From positions 269,736 to 333,735 of the forward strand of contig NZ_MORL01000005.1 in the NCBI RefSeq assembly GCF_001870735.1: a DNA stretch of 64,000 nucleotides, written 5' to 3'. The notes beneath the pieces are model-generated. The model was given only the letters and a program-made list of their open reading frames with translations. It was not told the origin of the DNA and did not search any database. This document shows, piece by piece, positions 53,101-60,999 of this stretch (position 1 is the stretch's first letter; the number at the start of each line of letters is the position of its first letter). This DNA comes from Arsenicibacter rosenii. GTDB lineage: Bacteria; Bacteroidota; Bacteroidia; Cytophagales; Spirosomataceae. The position numbers and the translations under genes are program-made.

Positions 53101-53915
53101 AAGGAACACCGGTAAATGGCGCACTCGTTATTCCGCAAGGTATTCCGGGCCTGAGCCTGCCTCAAAATAACGGATCAACGCCGGTGACATACTACATCTA
53201 CGCCCGGTTGAAAACACCGTCGGCTGACCCGAACTGCCGTCCGTTTGGCGAAGCGCAGGTGACAATATTGCCATCGCCGCAGCTTTCGATGACGAGTCTG
53301 CAAACGTGTAGCAGCAGCACAACCCGGCAGGTTGTGCTAAGTGTGGCCGGAAGCGGTACATACGTCGCTACGTTTGGTACCGGAGCAAATGCAGTAAGCT
53401 GTGCGCTGAAAAACATCACCGGACAGGTTGCGTCTTTCACCATCACCGGCGGCACAACCACAACCGCTACTTTACCGGTTGGTTTTGCCGGAGCCGTTTT
53501 GGTCTCTAACCTGACGACCGGTTGCCAGACAATGTCTGGTGTTGCAGCCGTTACGTACTTCCCGGCACCGGCCTTTACCGCTACTGCTACGCCGGTCAGC
53601 TGTTCGGGTGTCACGGCCAATGCAGATGCACAGCTCAGCCTCGGCAGTCTGCAAAATGCAACTGCTTATCAATATGTATCAGGCAATACATTCAGTTCGG
53701 CGACGGCGATACCGGCTGCGCCAACCCAGATTCCGGGCAATGGTATCATTGCTACCGGTCTGGCAAATCCGACAGCCATAACCGGTCAACCTTATACCGT
53801 GCGTGTGTACAGCAACAGTGGCTGCTACACCGATCAGACAGTAACTCTAACCCGTAAAGATTGTGCTTGCCCACCTGCGGCGTGTGTGCCCGTCACCGCT
53901 ACCCGCATCCGGTAA
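50133..53915 (+). CDS. Giant secreted repeat protein, nine ~98-residue cysteine-bearing repeats
   Basis: A 1260-residue surface or secreted protein. Starts are possible at 50061 (GTG), 50088 and 50133 (ATG); I chose 50133 because it yields a basic start and a signal peptide (LLLNILPCILFTLLVNHSVFAQ). Residues 45-930 or so contain nine repeats, each starting C-S-x-S-L and ending TYTAPxAC, with four conserved cysteines and a central FNFNNLPSNG or equivalent. Two subtypes alternate: one with PPLTVTIT and ATSATACG, one with NGPSSGTLTVSNG and SCGPVSQTY. The last 330 residues are a different beta-rich region with more cysteines. It ends CVPVTATRIR, like its neighbour. Probably an adhesin or matrix protein. 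Confidence 0.8.
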   Translation: MKKDNYLHSKAILHQHTSLKKLLLNILPCILFTLLVNHSVFAQTGECSSTLSITAGPCTNNLYTLSGVINLTNTPASSLTILDGSATVEITVPANTTSVGFTINNLQAGSGTHVVTVFSSATACNVLDGFYDAPPACSTTPCSISLVTNVGACTPATNVYSLTGILTASNVSSPPLAVTITTGTRTVVQSLTANNNNFVFVLNNLPSDGQLHPITVATSSLECPGITDTYAAPASCSVSTPCSATVSLSPTACNSVNNSYTLNGLISIANVPASGTITITNGSLTATSPLTTSIGTYGFTFNNLPSTGGTGTINVTFTGADCGPVSQTYAIPAACSVAMPCSKTLTLLPTACNPANNSYTLNGTVNVSNGPASGVLTLSTAGASITFAVGSANGNYTFNFGNLPANGTSSTVTASFSDTSCSPVTETYTAPVACSVTLPCSLSLALTPGSCNSATNGYSLTAVLTANNITPPMTVTLSGAGFNSSVQTLTAINNVLSVNITNLTADGSVKTISVATSATACGTISQTYTAPTACSAAPPCSVSLALSPGACNSATNSYTLSGAVFVANGPSSGSLTVSNGTSSLTFPISPTIGTYSFNFNNLPSNGAAGTITVTFTGTSCGPVSQTYTAPAACTVAQPCGLLFAVSPTACNPATNTYTLEATLLANNVTPPLTVTITGAGAPIIQSLTTVSNTFNFTIVNLSADGLPHMLSVATSATACGGISQTYTAPTACTAAVPLPCSVSLTLAPSACNPATNSYTLSGAVNVANGPSSGTLTVSNGVQSVTYAIAANVGTYSFNFNNLTSNGAIGTITATFSGTSCGPVSQTYTAPTACTTAAPACSLSLTASQPVCSLTANAYSVSGVVTIANGTGSQTLTVSDGVRSTTVVIAGSGSANFVLTNLTSDGATHTISVVSSATACGTTSRTYTAPANCQGPCPQLNLLILNNAQICNGQCASFSLSTDATGIIELVQFSTPQTGTAVYTGGVVLGEGTPVNGALVIPQGIPGLSLPQNNGSTPVTYYIYARLKTPSADPNCRPFGEAQVTILPSPQLSMTSLQTCSSSTTRQVVLSVAGSGTYVATFGTGANAVSCALKNITGQVASFTITGGTTTTATLPVGFAGAVLVSNLTTGCQTMSGVAAVTYFPAPAFTATATPVSCSGVTANADAQLSLGSLQNATAYQYVSGNTFSSATAIPAAPTQIPGNGIIATGLANPTAITGQPYTVRVYSNSGCYTDQTVTLTRKDCACPPAACVPVTATRIR

Positions 53916-53948
53916 GCCACGACAATAGCAGAGAGAATATGCTGAGTC

Positions 53949-53984
53949 AAAAAGCCGTTCCCACGTTGAGGAACGGCTTTTTTT
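53949..53984. terminator. Bidirectional terminator after the repeat-protein gene
   Basis: A 13-bp perfect stem (53949-53961 and 53970-53982), A-rich on one side and T-rich on the other, between the converging genes ending at 53915 and 53997. Confidence 0.88.
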
Positions 53985-53996
53985 ATGAGTACCCCC

Positions 53997-54395
53997 TTAA
54001 TTGAGATGTACCAGAGAAGATTTATAAACGCGCTGTGGTCTTGTTTCGCACCACTGCCGGAAATTATCCGACACACCCGAAGCCTTTTCTAATTCGGCAT
54101 CAATCTGCCGGAGCAGAAAGAACAACTGATGAATATGCAGCCACTGCTGCTTTACATCATCGGGAGTCATGTTGGCAGCGGGTTTGGCCCGCGCTTCAGC
54201 CGTAAGTTTGCGCAGGCTTACCCGTAAGTGATAGCGGATAATCATTAACCGGCTGGCAACCGACAGGTCACCGGGTAAACGCTCCAGGTAATTGATCCCC
54301 ATTGACAGTAAAGAATTACGTTGCTGCAGTTGCTCTGAAACAACCAGCCACGCCTGCTCCGCTTTAAGCGATTCGTAAGTGATTTTTTGAGTCAT
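53997..54395 (-). CDS. Small helical protein of unknown function
   Basis: I do not recognise this 132-residue protein. It has no signal or membrane segment and is predicted helical, with QAWLVVSEQLQQRNSLLSMGINYL, ASRLMIIRYHLRVSLRKLTAEAR and WLHIHQLFFLLRQIDAELEKA. The ATG at 54395 (MTQKITYESL) is preceded by a good -7 box; an open frame goes up to 54422, but that start would lie inside the promoter. It stands alone. Confidence 0.6.
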   Translation of the reverse strand: MTQKITYESLKAEQAWLVVSEQLQQRNSLLSMGINYLERLPGDLSVASRLMIIRYHLRVSLRKLTAEARAKPAANMTPDDVKQQWLHIHQLFFLLRQIDAELEKASGVSDNFRQWCETRPQRVYKSSLVHLN

Positions 54396-54419
54396 GGTTA
54401 CGGTGAAGTTTACGGATAA

Positions 54420-54427
54420 CAAATTTA
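54420..54427 (-). promoter_or_regulatory. -7 promoter box of the small helical protein
   Basis: The complement reads TAAATTTG, a full TAnnTTTG match 25 nt before the ATG at 54395. The -33 element is unclear. Confidence 0.45.
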
Positions 54428-54615
54428 TTATTTTGACAGACTAAAAAAATAGGCTAAGTATATTTTTTGGCAAATTTTAAAACATTAATGTTTACTAATA
54501 CAAAATATTAGACCATGTTTACAGCATTTGGTTTAAGGGTTATTCGGTAGAGATTTACGTTTCAGTGAACCTTATGAAGCAAATTTGTTAGTAGCTTTAA
54601 CAAAATCCTTTTGTC

Positions 54616-56130
54616 ATGATCCAGTTGCGTACCTATCGTTCGGGCCTTATTCTGTTTTTTGTTGGTTTTCTGGTCCTGCTGGGGCTATTATGGCCGCAAC
54701 CGGTCCGGTTGTCGGCCGAGGTCATTAAGCAGGTAGCTAATTCCGGGCAGGAGGCTATTCTAGCGGAGCAGCTAGCCCCGCTCATGGGCCAGTCAGAAGC
54801 AAACACCTATGTGTTTATCGGTCGCTTACGCCAACAGCTTACGCAATACAATGACCAGGTAAAGGCACAGCAGAAATGGGATCAGCAACTTAGCGACGAC
54901 TATCTGCTGTCGGTTACGAAAGCCGCCACTGTCGGGCCTCTAAGTACTACGGGCGGAGCATGGCTATGGTTCGGCCTCAGCATCGGGCTTTGTACCATCG
55001 GTGCGCTGATCGCTATTCTGGCAGAACGGCATCAAAAACCCGCTGCCATCAATAACGGAATCTTCAGTAATCCGGCAACTAACCGAGGCTGGATCGGCTG
55101 GGCCGTGGGTTCTTTTCTCATTGCCTTTTATGTGGTTCTGTACTTTTATCCCGAATACCTGACCAATTGGATTTTACTGATTAATCCGCTGAAACAGGCG
55201 CTGACCGGCCAACCGGCCAGCCAGTGGTTTCTTTATGGGTTTATTTATACCCTGACTATTCTGGTAATGGGCATCCGGATGCTGATCCGGCACCGGTATA
55301 ACGCCTACCAGCAGCTTCGGACGGCATCGGTCATGTTTTTTCAGACGGCTTTTGCCTTTCTGATTCCTGAGATCCTGACCCTGCTCCAACAGCCCTATCA
55401 GGACCTGAAAAATATCTGGCCGCTGGATTACTCGTTCTTCTTCGATTACCGCATCAATGAAAAGCTACAAGCCGGTACATTCGGGATTTTTATGCTGGTG
55501 TGGGGGATTATCCTGACGGTTGTGGCCGTTCCAACCCTGACTTATTTCTATGGTAAGCGCTGGTATTGCTCGTGGGTATGCGGCTGCGGCGGTCTGGCCG
55601 AAACCGCGGGGGACCCCTACCGCCAGCTTTCCGACAAGAAACTGAGTGCCTGGAAAGCCGAACGTGTGCTGGTCCATGGTGTGCTGGCATTTGCCGTTAT
55701 CATGACAGGGCTGGTCCTATACACGTATTTTACGGGTCAGTCGGCTCTGTTTGGTGTGCTTGACTCTTACAGCCTCCGCAGCGCCTACAGTTTCTGGATC
55801 GGGGCCATGTTTTCGGGCGTTATCGGTACGGGGCTTTATCCCATATTCGGCAACCGGGTCTGGTGCCGGTTTGGCTGTCCGCTCGCGGCTTACCTCGGGT
55901 TGGTACAACGGTTTAAATCCCGGTTCCGGATTACGACCAACGGCGGACAATGCATCTCCTGCGGGAATTGCTCAACTTACTGTGAAATGGGTATTGATGT
56001 CCGGTGGTATGCCCAGCGCGGCCAAGACATCGTCCGTTCGTCATGTGTCGGCTGCGGCATTTGTTCAGCTGTTTGTCCGCGCGGTGTCCTGAATCTTGAA
56101 ACCGGTACCGTCGACAGCCGCCGGATTTAA
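54616..56130 (+). CDS. Membrane polyferredoxin (NapH/NosR-like 4Fe-4S protein)
   Basis: A 504-residue inner-membrane protein with about six membrane segments (the first at residues 9-30, others near 118-140, 160-180, 200-218, 293-315, 355-380). Membrane-bound cysteine motifs occur in WYCSWVCGCGGLAE and WCRFGCPLAAYLG, and two 4Fe-4S clusters close the protein: CISCGNCSTYC and CVGCGICSAVCPRG. Such proteins move electrons from quinol to a periplasmic or cytoplasmic reductase. There is no nitrate or nitrous-oxide reductase nearby, so the partner is unknown. It converges on the AraC remnant. Confidence 0.88.
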   Translation: MIQLRTYRSGLILFFVGFLVLLGLLWPQPVRLSAEVIKQVANSGQEAILAEQLAPLMGQSEANTYVFIGRLRQQLTQYNDQVKAQQKWDQQLSDDYLLSVTKAATVGPLSTTGGAWLWFGLSIGLCTIGALIAILAERHQKPAAINNGIFSNPATNRGWIGWAVGSFLIAFYVVLYFYPEYLTNWILLINPLKQALTGQPASQWFLYGFIYTLTILVMGIRMLIRHRYNAYQQLRTASVMFFQTAFAFLIPEILTLLQQPYQDLKNIWPLDYSFFFDYRINEKLQAGTFGIFMLVWGIILTVVAVPTLTYFYGKRWYCSWVCGCGGLAETAGDPYRQLSDKKLSAWKAERVLVHGVLAFAVIMTGLVLYTYFTGQSALFGVLDSYSLRSAYSFWIGAMFSGVIGTGLYPIFGNRVWCRFGCPLAAYLGLVQRFKSRFRITTNGGQCISCGNCSTYCEMGIDVRWYAQRGQDIVRSSCVGCGICSAVCPRGVLNLETGTVDSRRI

Positions 56131-56149
56131 GCAGCGCTTCCAGCTCATG

Positions 56150-56300
56150 CCGGCTCTGGTCATCCGGGCATGCCCTTCCGGATTCACGCCCAAACGTTTC
56201 CGATACAACCGGCTGAAATACGATACGTTTTGATATCTGATCTGAAAAGCCACCGTTTTCACCATGATATCCGGATGTTTCTCAAAGAGGCTACAGGTAG
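56150..56300 (-). pseudogene. Remnant of an AraC-type transcription regulator
   Basis: On the minus strand a frame contains a good C-terminal AraC helix-turn-helix piece: FEKHPDIMVKTVAFQIRYQ then NVSYFSRLYRKRLGVNPEGHA. The part before it lacks the first DNA-binding helix and any sensor domain, and no start or upstream exon fits. The open frame runs on to 56065 and from 56523 but these parts look random. A decayed gene is the best reading. It lies between the polyferredoxin and a DJ-1/PfpI gene. Confidence 0.6.
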
Positions 56301-56538
56301 CCTGATTTCCTGAATAAACTGCCTGGGCGAACACCGTGATAGGGCCAGAGTAAAATCGTTTTGGCATACAGCACCATGCCCGCATTATCATCAACATACC
56401 CAATAGCGATACTTTTAGCAGCATCACCCTGTTTTTGCCCGTCACAGGGGCCCGGTACAGAATAATTATTGACGGATAATTTTTGATTTTTGAGGGAATC
56501 GCCCATTTTTGACGGGAATTCATTAATCTTCCGGTATT

Positions 56539-57231
56539 ATGGCTGCTCCGATCCGTGCATTACTCGTCTGTACTAATCATACGGATTACCCGACCAAACC
56601 CGAAAAAACGGGACTCTGGCTCAGCGAACTCACCCATTTTTACGACGAAATTGCCGACCGGAACATCCTGATTGATATTGCCAGCCCTGCCGGGGGGCCG
56701 ATTCCGATTGATGAACGCAGCCTCAAACGCAACGACAATACCAACGATAAATGGTATCACTCGGCGATCTTACGGCCTAAACTAGACAATTCACTTCGGC
56801 TGGATAGTATTGACCCGCAGGCCTATAAGCTGATTTACCTGACGGGCGGCCACGGCACCATGTGGGATTTTCCGGAAAATACCAGACTACAGGAAATCGT
56901 CCGGCAGATTTACGAGCAAGGGGGAATGATCGCGGCCGTTTGCCATGGGGTAGCGGGCCTGCTGAACGTCTGCCTGTCCGATGGCACGACTCTGTTGCAT
57001 GACCGGCAGATCACCGGCTTTTCAAATATGGAAGAAAAACTGGTTGGCCTGAAAGAGGAAGTACCTTTTTTGCTGGAGGACGCTCTTAAAGCTAAAAGCG
57101 CCCTCTACAGCAAAAGCTTTTTACCATTTCTGCCCCATATTGAGGTCGACGAACGCATTGTTACGGGACAAAATCCGCTCTCAGCCCGTAAAGTCGGGCG
57201 CAAAGTCGTCGAAGAAATGTTTGATAAGTAA
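56539..57231 (+). CDS. DJ-1/PfpI-family protein (Hsp31-like, type 1 glutamine amidotransferase fold)
   Basis: A 230-residue cytoplasmic protein. The nucleophile elbow is IAAVCHGVAGLLN (cysteine about residue 136), preceded by IYLTGGHGTMWDFPENTRLQEIV; the start has LLVCTNHTDYPTKPEKTGLWLSELTHFYDE, typical of the Hsp31/YDR533C group. Family members are glyoxalases or chaperones for damaged proteins. It stops 3 nt before the stop of the converging gene. The neighbouring AraC remnant may once have controlled it. Confidence 0.87.
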   Translation: MAAPIRALLVCTNHTDYPTKPEKTGLWLSELTHFYDEIADRNILIDIASPAGGPIPIDERSLKRNDNTNDKWYHSAILRPKLDNSLRLDSIDPQAYKLIYLTGGHGTMWDFPENTRLQEIVRQIYEQGGMIAAVCHGVAGLLNVCLSDGTTLLHDRQITGFSNMEEKLVGLKEEVPFLLEDALKAKSALYSKSFLPFLPHIEVDERIVTGQNPLSARKVGRKVVEEMFDK

Positions 57232-57234
57232 TGT

Positions 57235-57975
57235 TTACCCAATAATCTTTTTGCCATAAGGTAACGACAAGGCCTCGCGTACGCCTCTGAACTGAGACTC
57301 ACTGTTTACGTTCGCGCCTACAAACGAAATCACGTTCTGGTCGATTAACCACTCGGCGAAATGACGGGCATTCAGGCCATTCCGACCGGTCAAAGAAAGC
57401 AGATCCATATGAAACAAGACACCCTGATCTCTCAGTTTAATGGCTTGCCCCCGATTCTGTTGCAAATAAATATACCGTTCAGAATGGGATAAGACCGGTA
57501 CAAATCCGCGCGATCGTAATAAATCCAGTGCATCCATCCATGCATCCGATAAGGTAATCAATGAGGTTTCGACCAACACCAGCGATTTCGGCGCTTCCAG
57601 TGACGGACTAAATACCAGCAGATCCCCCCTGTTCCGGAGCACCGACAGAAACCCGTCATCTAAATAATACTCTGCGGCAGGCTCCACCGAAAGGTTTACG
57701 CCCTCTGCCCGCAACGCCTGTTGAAGTCCTGCCGTTATCGACCTGATCCGTTCGGGGCTGGGCTCATAATAGCCTTTCATAATATGCGGCGTAATTACGA
57801 GCCGGTGAAACCCCAGGCGGTTCAATTGCCGGGCAATGGCAACACTTTGGTCCAGTGAATGCGGGCCATCGTCAAGACCTGGTAAAATATGGCAATACAA
57901 ATCCATCCGTCCGGCGGATGGAACAGCAGACCGGTATACGGCCCTCCGTTGACGCGTCAGAAATGAAAACGGCAT
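57235..57975 (-). CDS. CpsB/CapC-type tyrosine-protein phosphatase (PHP fold)
   Basis: A 246-residue metal-dependent phosphatase. The PHP start motif is DLYCHILPGLDDGPHSLDQSV (near residue 27), then LVITPHIMKGYYEPS, VEPAAEYYLDDGFL, and SHSERYIYLQQNRGQAI and the end WLIDQNVISFVGANVNSES. Proteins of this family remove phosphate from the tyrosine kinases that control capsule or exopolysaccharide length. The ATG at 57975 was preferred to a TTG at 57984. No kinase gene lies beside it, but rfbC, also a surface-polysaccharide gene, follows on the same strand. Confidence 0.88.
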   Translation of the reverse strand: MPFSFLTRQRRAVYRSAVPSAGRMDLYCHILPGLDDGPHSLDQSVAIARQLNRLGFHRLVITPHIMKGYYEPSPERIRSITAGLQQALRAEGVNLSVEPAAEYYLDDGFLSVLRNRGDLLVFSPSLEAPKSLVLVETSLITLSDAWMDALDLLRSRGFVPVLSHSERYIYLQQNRGQAIKLRDQGVLFHMDLLSLTGRNGLNARHFAEWLIDQNVISFVGANVNSESQFRGVREALSLPYGKKIIG

Positions 57976-58073
57976 GAGCGACAAACTGCGATAAACGTTG
58001 ATGGATGTAACTTGTCATACGTTTTATGGGGAAGAGTTATACGCAGTGTCTTGCACGAATTGTGCCAAAAAGC

Positions 58074-58103
58074 AAAAAAGCAGGCCGTATAGCCTGCTTT
58101 TTT
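58074..58103 (-). terminator. Terminator after rfbC
   Basis: A 12-bp perfect stem (58074-58085 and 58092-58103) with a 6-nt loop, T-rich at the left on the minus strand. Confidence 0.88.
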
Positions 58104-58122
58104 ATTTATATTGACCTTGTTA

Positions 58123-58668
58123 CTACGCCACTACTTGTGGAAACAATGAGCGTAATGTCGGTAGAAGCAGGTCTTTTTCTGATACAATCGGATGCTCAAC
58201 CTCCCAGTCGATCTGCAGGTCAGGATCATTCCAGATAATGCCGGATTCAGCTCCCTTATTATAGACGTTTGTGCATTTATAGCTAAAAATACTGTCTTCG
58301 AGCGTCACAAACCCATGGGCAAAACCTTCCGGTACCCAAACCATGTTATTCAGCTTCGCATCCAGTACAAATTTTTCATGCTGCCCGAACGTGGGGGAGT
58401 CCGGACGCAGGTCTACAACCACATCAATCACCTTCCCCGTAATAACACGGACAAGTTTTCCCTGGGCAAACGGAGGATTCTGAAAGTGTAACCCCCTTAC
58501 TACCCCTTTGACGGAGAATGACTGGTTATCCTGCACGAAATCCATCGGTAAACCCAATGACTCAAAAACAGGTTTATTATATGACTCAAAGAAATAGCCG
58601 CGCTCATCGCCGAAAACGCGGGGAGTAAGTTCGATCAGGCCTTCAATTGCTGTGTGTCGGACTTGCAT
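58123..58668 (-). CDS. rfbC: dTDP-4-dehydrorhamnose 3,5-epimerase
   Basis: Third step of dTDP-L-rhamnose synthesis. The 181-residue cupin protein has the signature ELTPRVFGDERGYFFESYN, QDNQSFSVKGVVRGLHFQNPP (catalytic histidine), VVVDLRPDSPTFG, WVPEGFAHGFVTLED and YNKGAESGIIWNDPDLQIDW. Length and all family residues are normal. The other rhamnose genes are not in the window. It is a single gene with its own terminator. Confidence 0.95.
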   Translation of the reverse strand: MQVRHTAIEGLIELTPRVFGDERGYFFESYNKPVFESLGLPMDFVQDNQSFSVKGVVRGLHFQNPPFAQGKLVRVITGKVIDVVVDLRPDSPTFGQHEKFVLDAKLNNMVWVPEGFAHGFVTLEDSIFSYKCTNVYNKGAESGIIWNDPDLQIDWEVEHPIVSEKDLLLPTLRSLFPQVVA

Positions 58669-58731
58669 AGAAAAGAGTAAATTCCAGACTGGTATATTCT
58701 GACAAAAATAGGAAACCCTGACCGTACTTCG

Positions 58732-58739
58732 TACTTTTG
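58732..58739 (+). promoter_or_regulatory. -7 promoter box of pyrF
   Basis: TACTTTTG, a full TAnnTTTG match 24 nt before the pyrF ATG; the -33 element is not clear. Confidence 0.5.
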
Positions 58740-58763
58740 GAGCAATTCTTTTCTTGCAACTCT

Positions 58764-59576
58764 ATGAATTATAACGAGCTATACCAGCAAATAGCCACGA
58801 AAAAATCATATCTCTGCGTAGGTCTGGATACCGATATCCGTAAAATTCCCGCTCATCTTCATAAGGAATCCGACCCGATTTTTGCCTTTAACCGCCAGAT
58901 CATTGATGCAACTGCCGAGTATGCAGTCGCTTATAAACCCAACATTGCGTTTTATGAAGCCCACGGCCCGCAAGGCTGGGAAAGTCTGCAAAAAACGCTG
59001 GACTATATACCGAACGAATGTTTTACGATTGCTGATGCCAAACGCGGCGATATCGGCAATACATCCGGTCTGTATGCAAGGACATTTTTCGACCCATCGG
59101 CTTCTGGCCTGAATTTTGACTCGGTAACCGTCGCTCCTTATATGGGTGAAGACTCGGTAACGCCTTTTCTGGCGTACGACAACAAATGGGTTATTCTGCT
59201 GGCGCTGACCTCCAACATCGGCAGCCACGATTTTCAGATGCTTCCCGTCGACGGCAGGCCCCTTTTTGAGCATGTACTGGAAAAAGCCATTACCTGGGGT
59301 GGCCCTGACCGGCTCATGTTTGTCGTAGGTGCCACGCAAACCGCTCAGCTTAGCCGGATTCGTGAACTGGTGCCCGATCACTTCCTGCTCGTCCCGGGCG
59401 TGGGTGCTCAGGGTGGTTCATTGGCCGAAGTATCGCGCATTGGCCTCAACAGCCACGGCGGCTTGCTGGTCAACGCTTCACGCAGCATTCTCTATGCTTC
59501 AGACGGTACTGACTTCGCGCAGCGGGCCGCTGCAGAAGCCCGTACGCTACAACAGGAGATGGCGACATACCTCTAG
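58764..59576 (+). CDS. pyrF: Orotidine 5'-phosphate decarboxylase (type 2)
   Basis: Last step of UMP synthesis. The 270-residue protein has [17 protein letters not shown] at the start, [17 protein letters not shown], the active-site [19 protein letters not shown] (Lys about residue 97), and the phosphate loop [14 protein letters not shown]. The length and [12 protein letters not shown] place it in the type 2 group. The start was set at the ATG at 58764 (MNYNELY); the open frame to 58737 would overlap the promoter. The pyrR gene in this window might regulate it, but no PyrR site is seen. Confidence 0.95.
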   Translation: MNYNELYQQIATKKSYLCVGLDTDIRKIPAHLHKESDPIFAFNRQIIDATAEYAVAYKPNIAFYEAHGPQGWESLQKTLDYIPNECFTIADAKRGDIGNTSGLYARTFFDPSASGLNFDSVTVAPYMGEDSVTPFLAYDNKWVILLALTSNIGSHDFQMLPVDGRPLFEHVLEKAITWGGPDRLMFVVGATQTAQLSRIRELVPDHFLLVPGVGAQGGSLAEVSRIGLNSHGGLLVNASRSILYASDGTDFAQRAAAEARTLQQEMATYL

Positions 59577-59584
59577 ATTCTAGC

Positions 59585-59675
59585 TTACGGTTTGCATCTT
59601 TCCCGCTGTTTATCAGTATTTTGAGCCTTCTCTTCTCGACTTGAAAAACTATAAACACCGAAATGCAAACCGTAA
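59585..59675. repeat. Inverted repeat between pyrF and the DUF2851 gene
   Basis: Perfect 13-bp arms TTACGGTTTGCAT (59585-59597) and ATGCAAACCGTAA (59663-59675), 65 nt apart, in the gap that carries no gene. Function unknown; the right arm lies 12 nt before the next ATG and could affect its translation. Confidence 0.5.
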
Positions 59676-59687
59676 ACTTTTTGAGTC

Positions 59688-60974
59688 TTGTCTGAATCTT
59701 TCATTTACTTTTTGTGGCAATTTCAATATTTTGATCACAAACAGCTCTGCACCACCGATGGTGAACCGATACAGGTTCTCTATCCGGGTTTCAGAAATAA
59801 TCACGCCGGCCCTGACTTTACCGATGCGCGTTTGCTGATCAATGAGGTGGAATGGGTCGGTACTGTCGAAATTCATGTTAAGGCTTCTGACTGGTTTCTG
59901 CACCGCCATCAACAGGATGCCGCTTACGACACGGTCATTCTGCACCTTGTCTGGGACGCCGATAAAACCGTTCAGCGTACTGACGGCACTGTTATCCCAA
60001 CGCTGTCGCTCCGGGACCGTACTGATCCGCAGCTTATTTTTCGCTACGAAGCCCTGCATACCTCCGGCGATCTCATTCCCTGTAGCGCACACTGGCCCCG
60101 CCTCAATACCCTGACCATTATTTCTATGCTTGATCAGGCATTGCTCCGTCGACTGGAACGCAAAGCGGCCGATGTCCTCGCGATCGTGGTGCATACGAAA
60201 CTCGACTGGGAAGAAACAACCTATCAACTGCTGGCCGTTAATCTGGGCTTTAAAATCAATGCCGGACCAATGCATCAGCTTAGCCGTGCGGTTCCGCTGA
60301 AGATCCTGCAAAAACACCGTAATGCTCCACTCCAGGTCGAAGCCATGTTGTTCGGCGTTGCAGGTTTGCTGGATGATATAGCTGAAAGCGATGAGTATCT
60401 CGACAGCCTGCGCCGGGAATATCGCTTTCTGGCAGTCAAATACCAGCTGGCAGACAAAAAGCTACCCACTCATATCTGGAAATGGGCACGTCTGCGGCCC
60501 GCCGGCTTCCCCACTCTGCGCATTGCTCAGCTCGCCCAGCTTGTTGTACAGACACCCAGCCTCTTTTCCTTGCTAACCAGCACTGATGACATATCATTAC
60601 TGCTTTCGGCATTGCAGGTCAAGCCGTCAGTGTATTGGCAAACGCATTACCGCTTTGGCAAAAAAACTGAAAAAGGAGCGCCGACACTTGGCGGGGCATC
60701 GGCAGTCAACATACTGATTAATTCAGCCAGCCCGCTATTGGCGGCTTATGCGCAGCATAAACAAGCATCAGCCTATATTGATCGGGCGATTGCATTGCTG
60801 GAAGAGCTGCCGGCCGAACAAAATACCATTCTTGAGATTTGGCAACAGATCGGTTACGACGCACGGAACGCACTGGATTCACAAGCACTGATCGAACTGT
60901 ACAATCAATATTGCATACCGAAAAACTGCCTGCGCTGCCGGATCGGCGCCCGTTTGGTCGGGCAAAAATCATAA
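59688..60974 (+). CDS. DUF2851 family protein
   Basis: A 428-residue cytoplasmic protein matching the Bacteroidota family DUF2851. Typical pieces: LWQFQYFDHKQLCTTDGEPIQVLYPGFRNNHAGPDFTDARL, then VGTVEIHVKASDWFLHRHQQDAAYDTVILHLVWDAD, and RLRPAGFPTLRIAQLAQLV in the second half; the C-terminal end has QYCIPKNCLRCRIGARLVG, a cysteine-bearing tail. The N-terminal part has a nuclease-like pattern (GPDF...VEIHVKASDW, acidic residues plus Lys), which suggests but does not prove a PD-(D/E)xK fold. No known function. Confidence 0.9.
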   Translation: MSESFIYFLWQFQYFDHKQLCTTDGEPIQVLYPGFRNNHAGPDFTDARLLINEVEWVGTVEIHVKASDWFLHRHQQDAAYDTVILHLVWDADKTVQRTDGTVIPTLSLRDRTDPQLIFRYEALHTSGDLIPCSAHWPRLNTLTIISMLDQALLRRLERKAADVLAIVVHTKLDWEETTYQLLAVNLGFKINAGPMHQLSRAVPLKILQKHRNAPLQVEAMLFGVAGLLDDIAESDEYLDSLRREYRFLAVKYQLADKKLPTHIWKWARLRPAGFPTLRIAQLAQLVVQTPSLFSLLTSTDDISLLLSALQVKPSVYWQTHYRFGKKTEKGAPTLGGASAVNILINSASPLLAAYAQHKQASAYIDRAIALLEELPAEQNTILEIWQQIGYDARNALDSQALIELYNQYCIPKNCLRCRIGARLVGQKS

Positions 60975-60999
60975 CTTTACTCCTCAACGCATCACCACA

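Noticed and set aside
47383-53915. Type IX secretion C-terminal domains on the two large proteins
   Set aside because: The last 80 residues of each do not show the usual type A pattern; they share only a short tail, which I list as a separate candidate signal.
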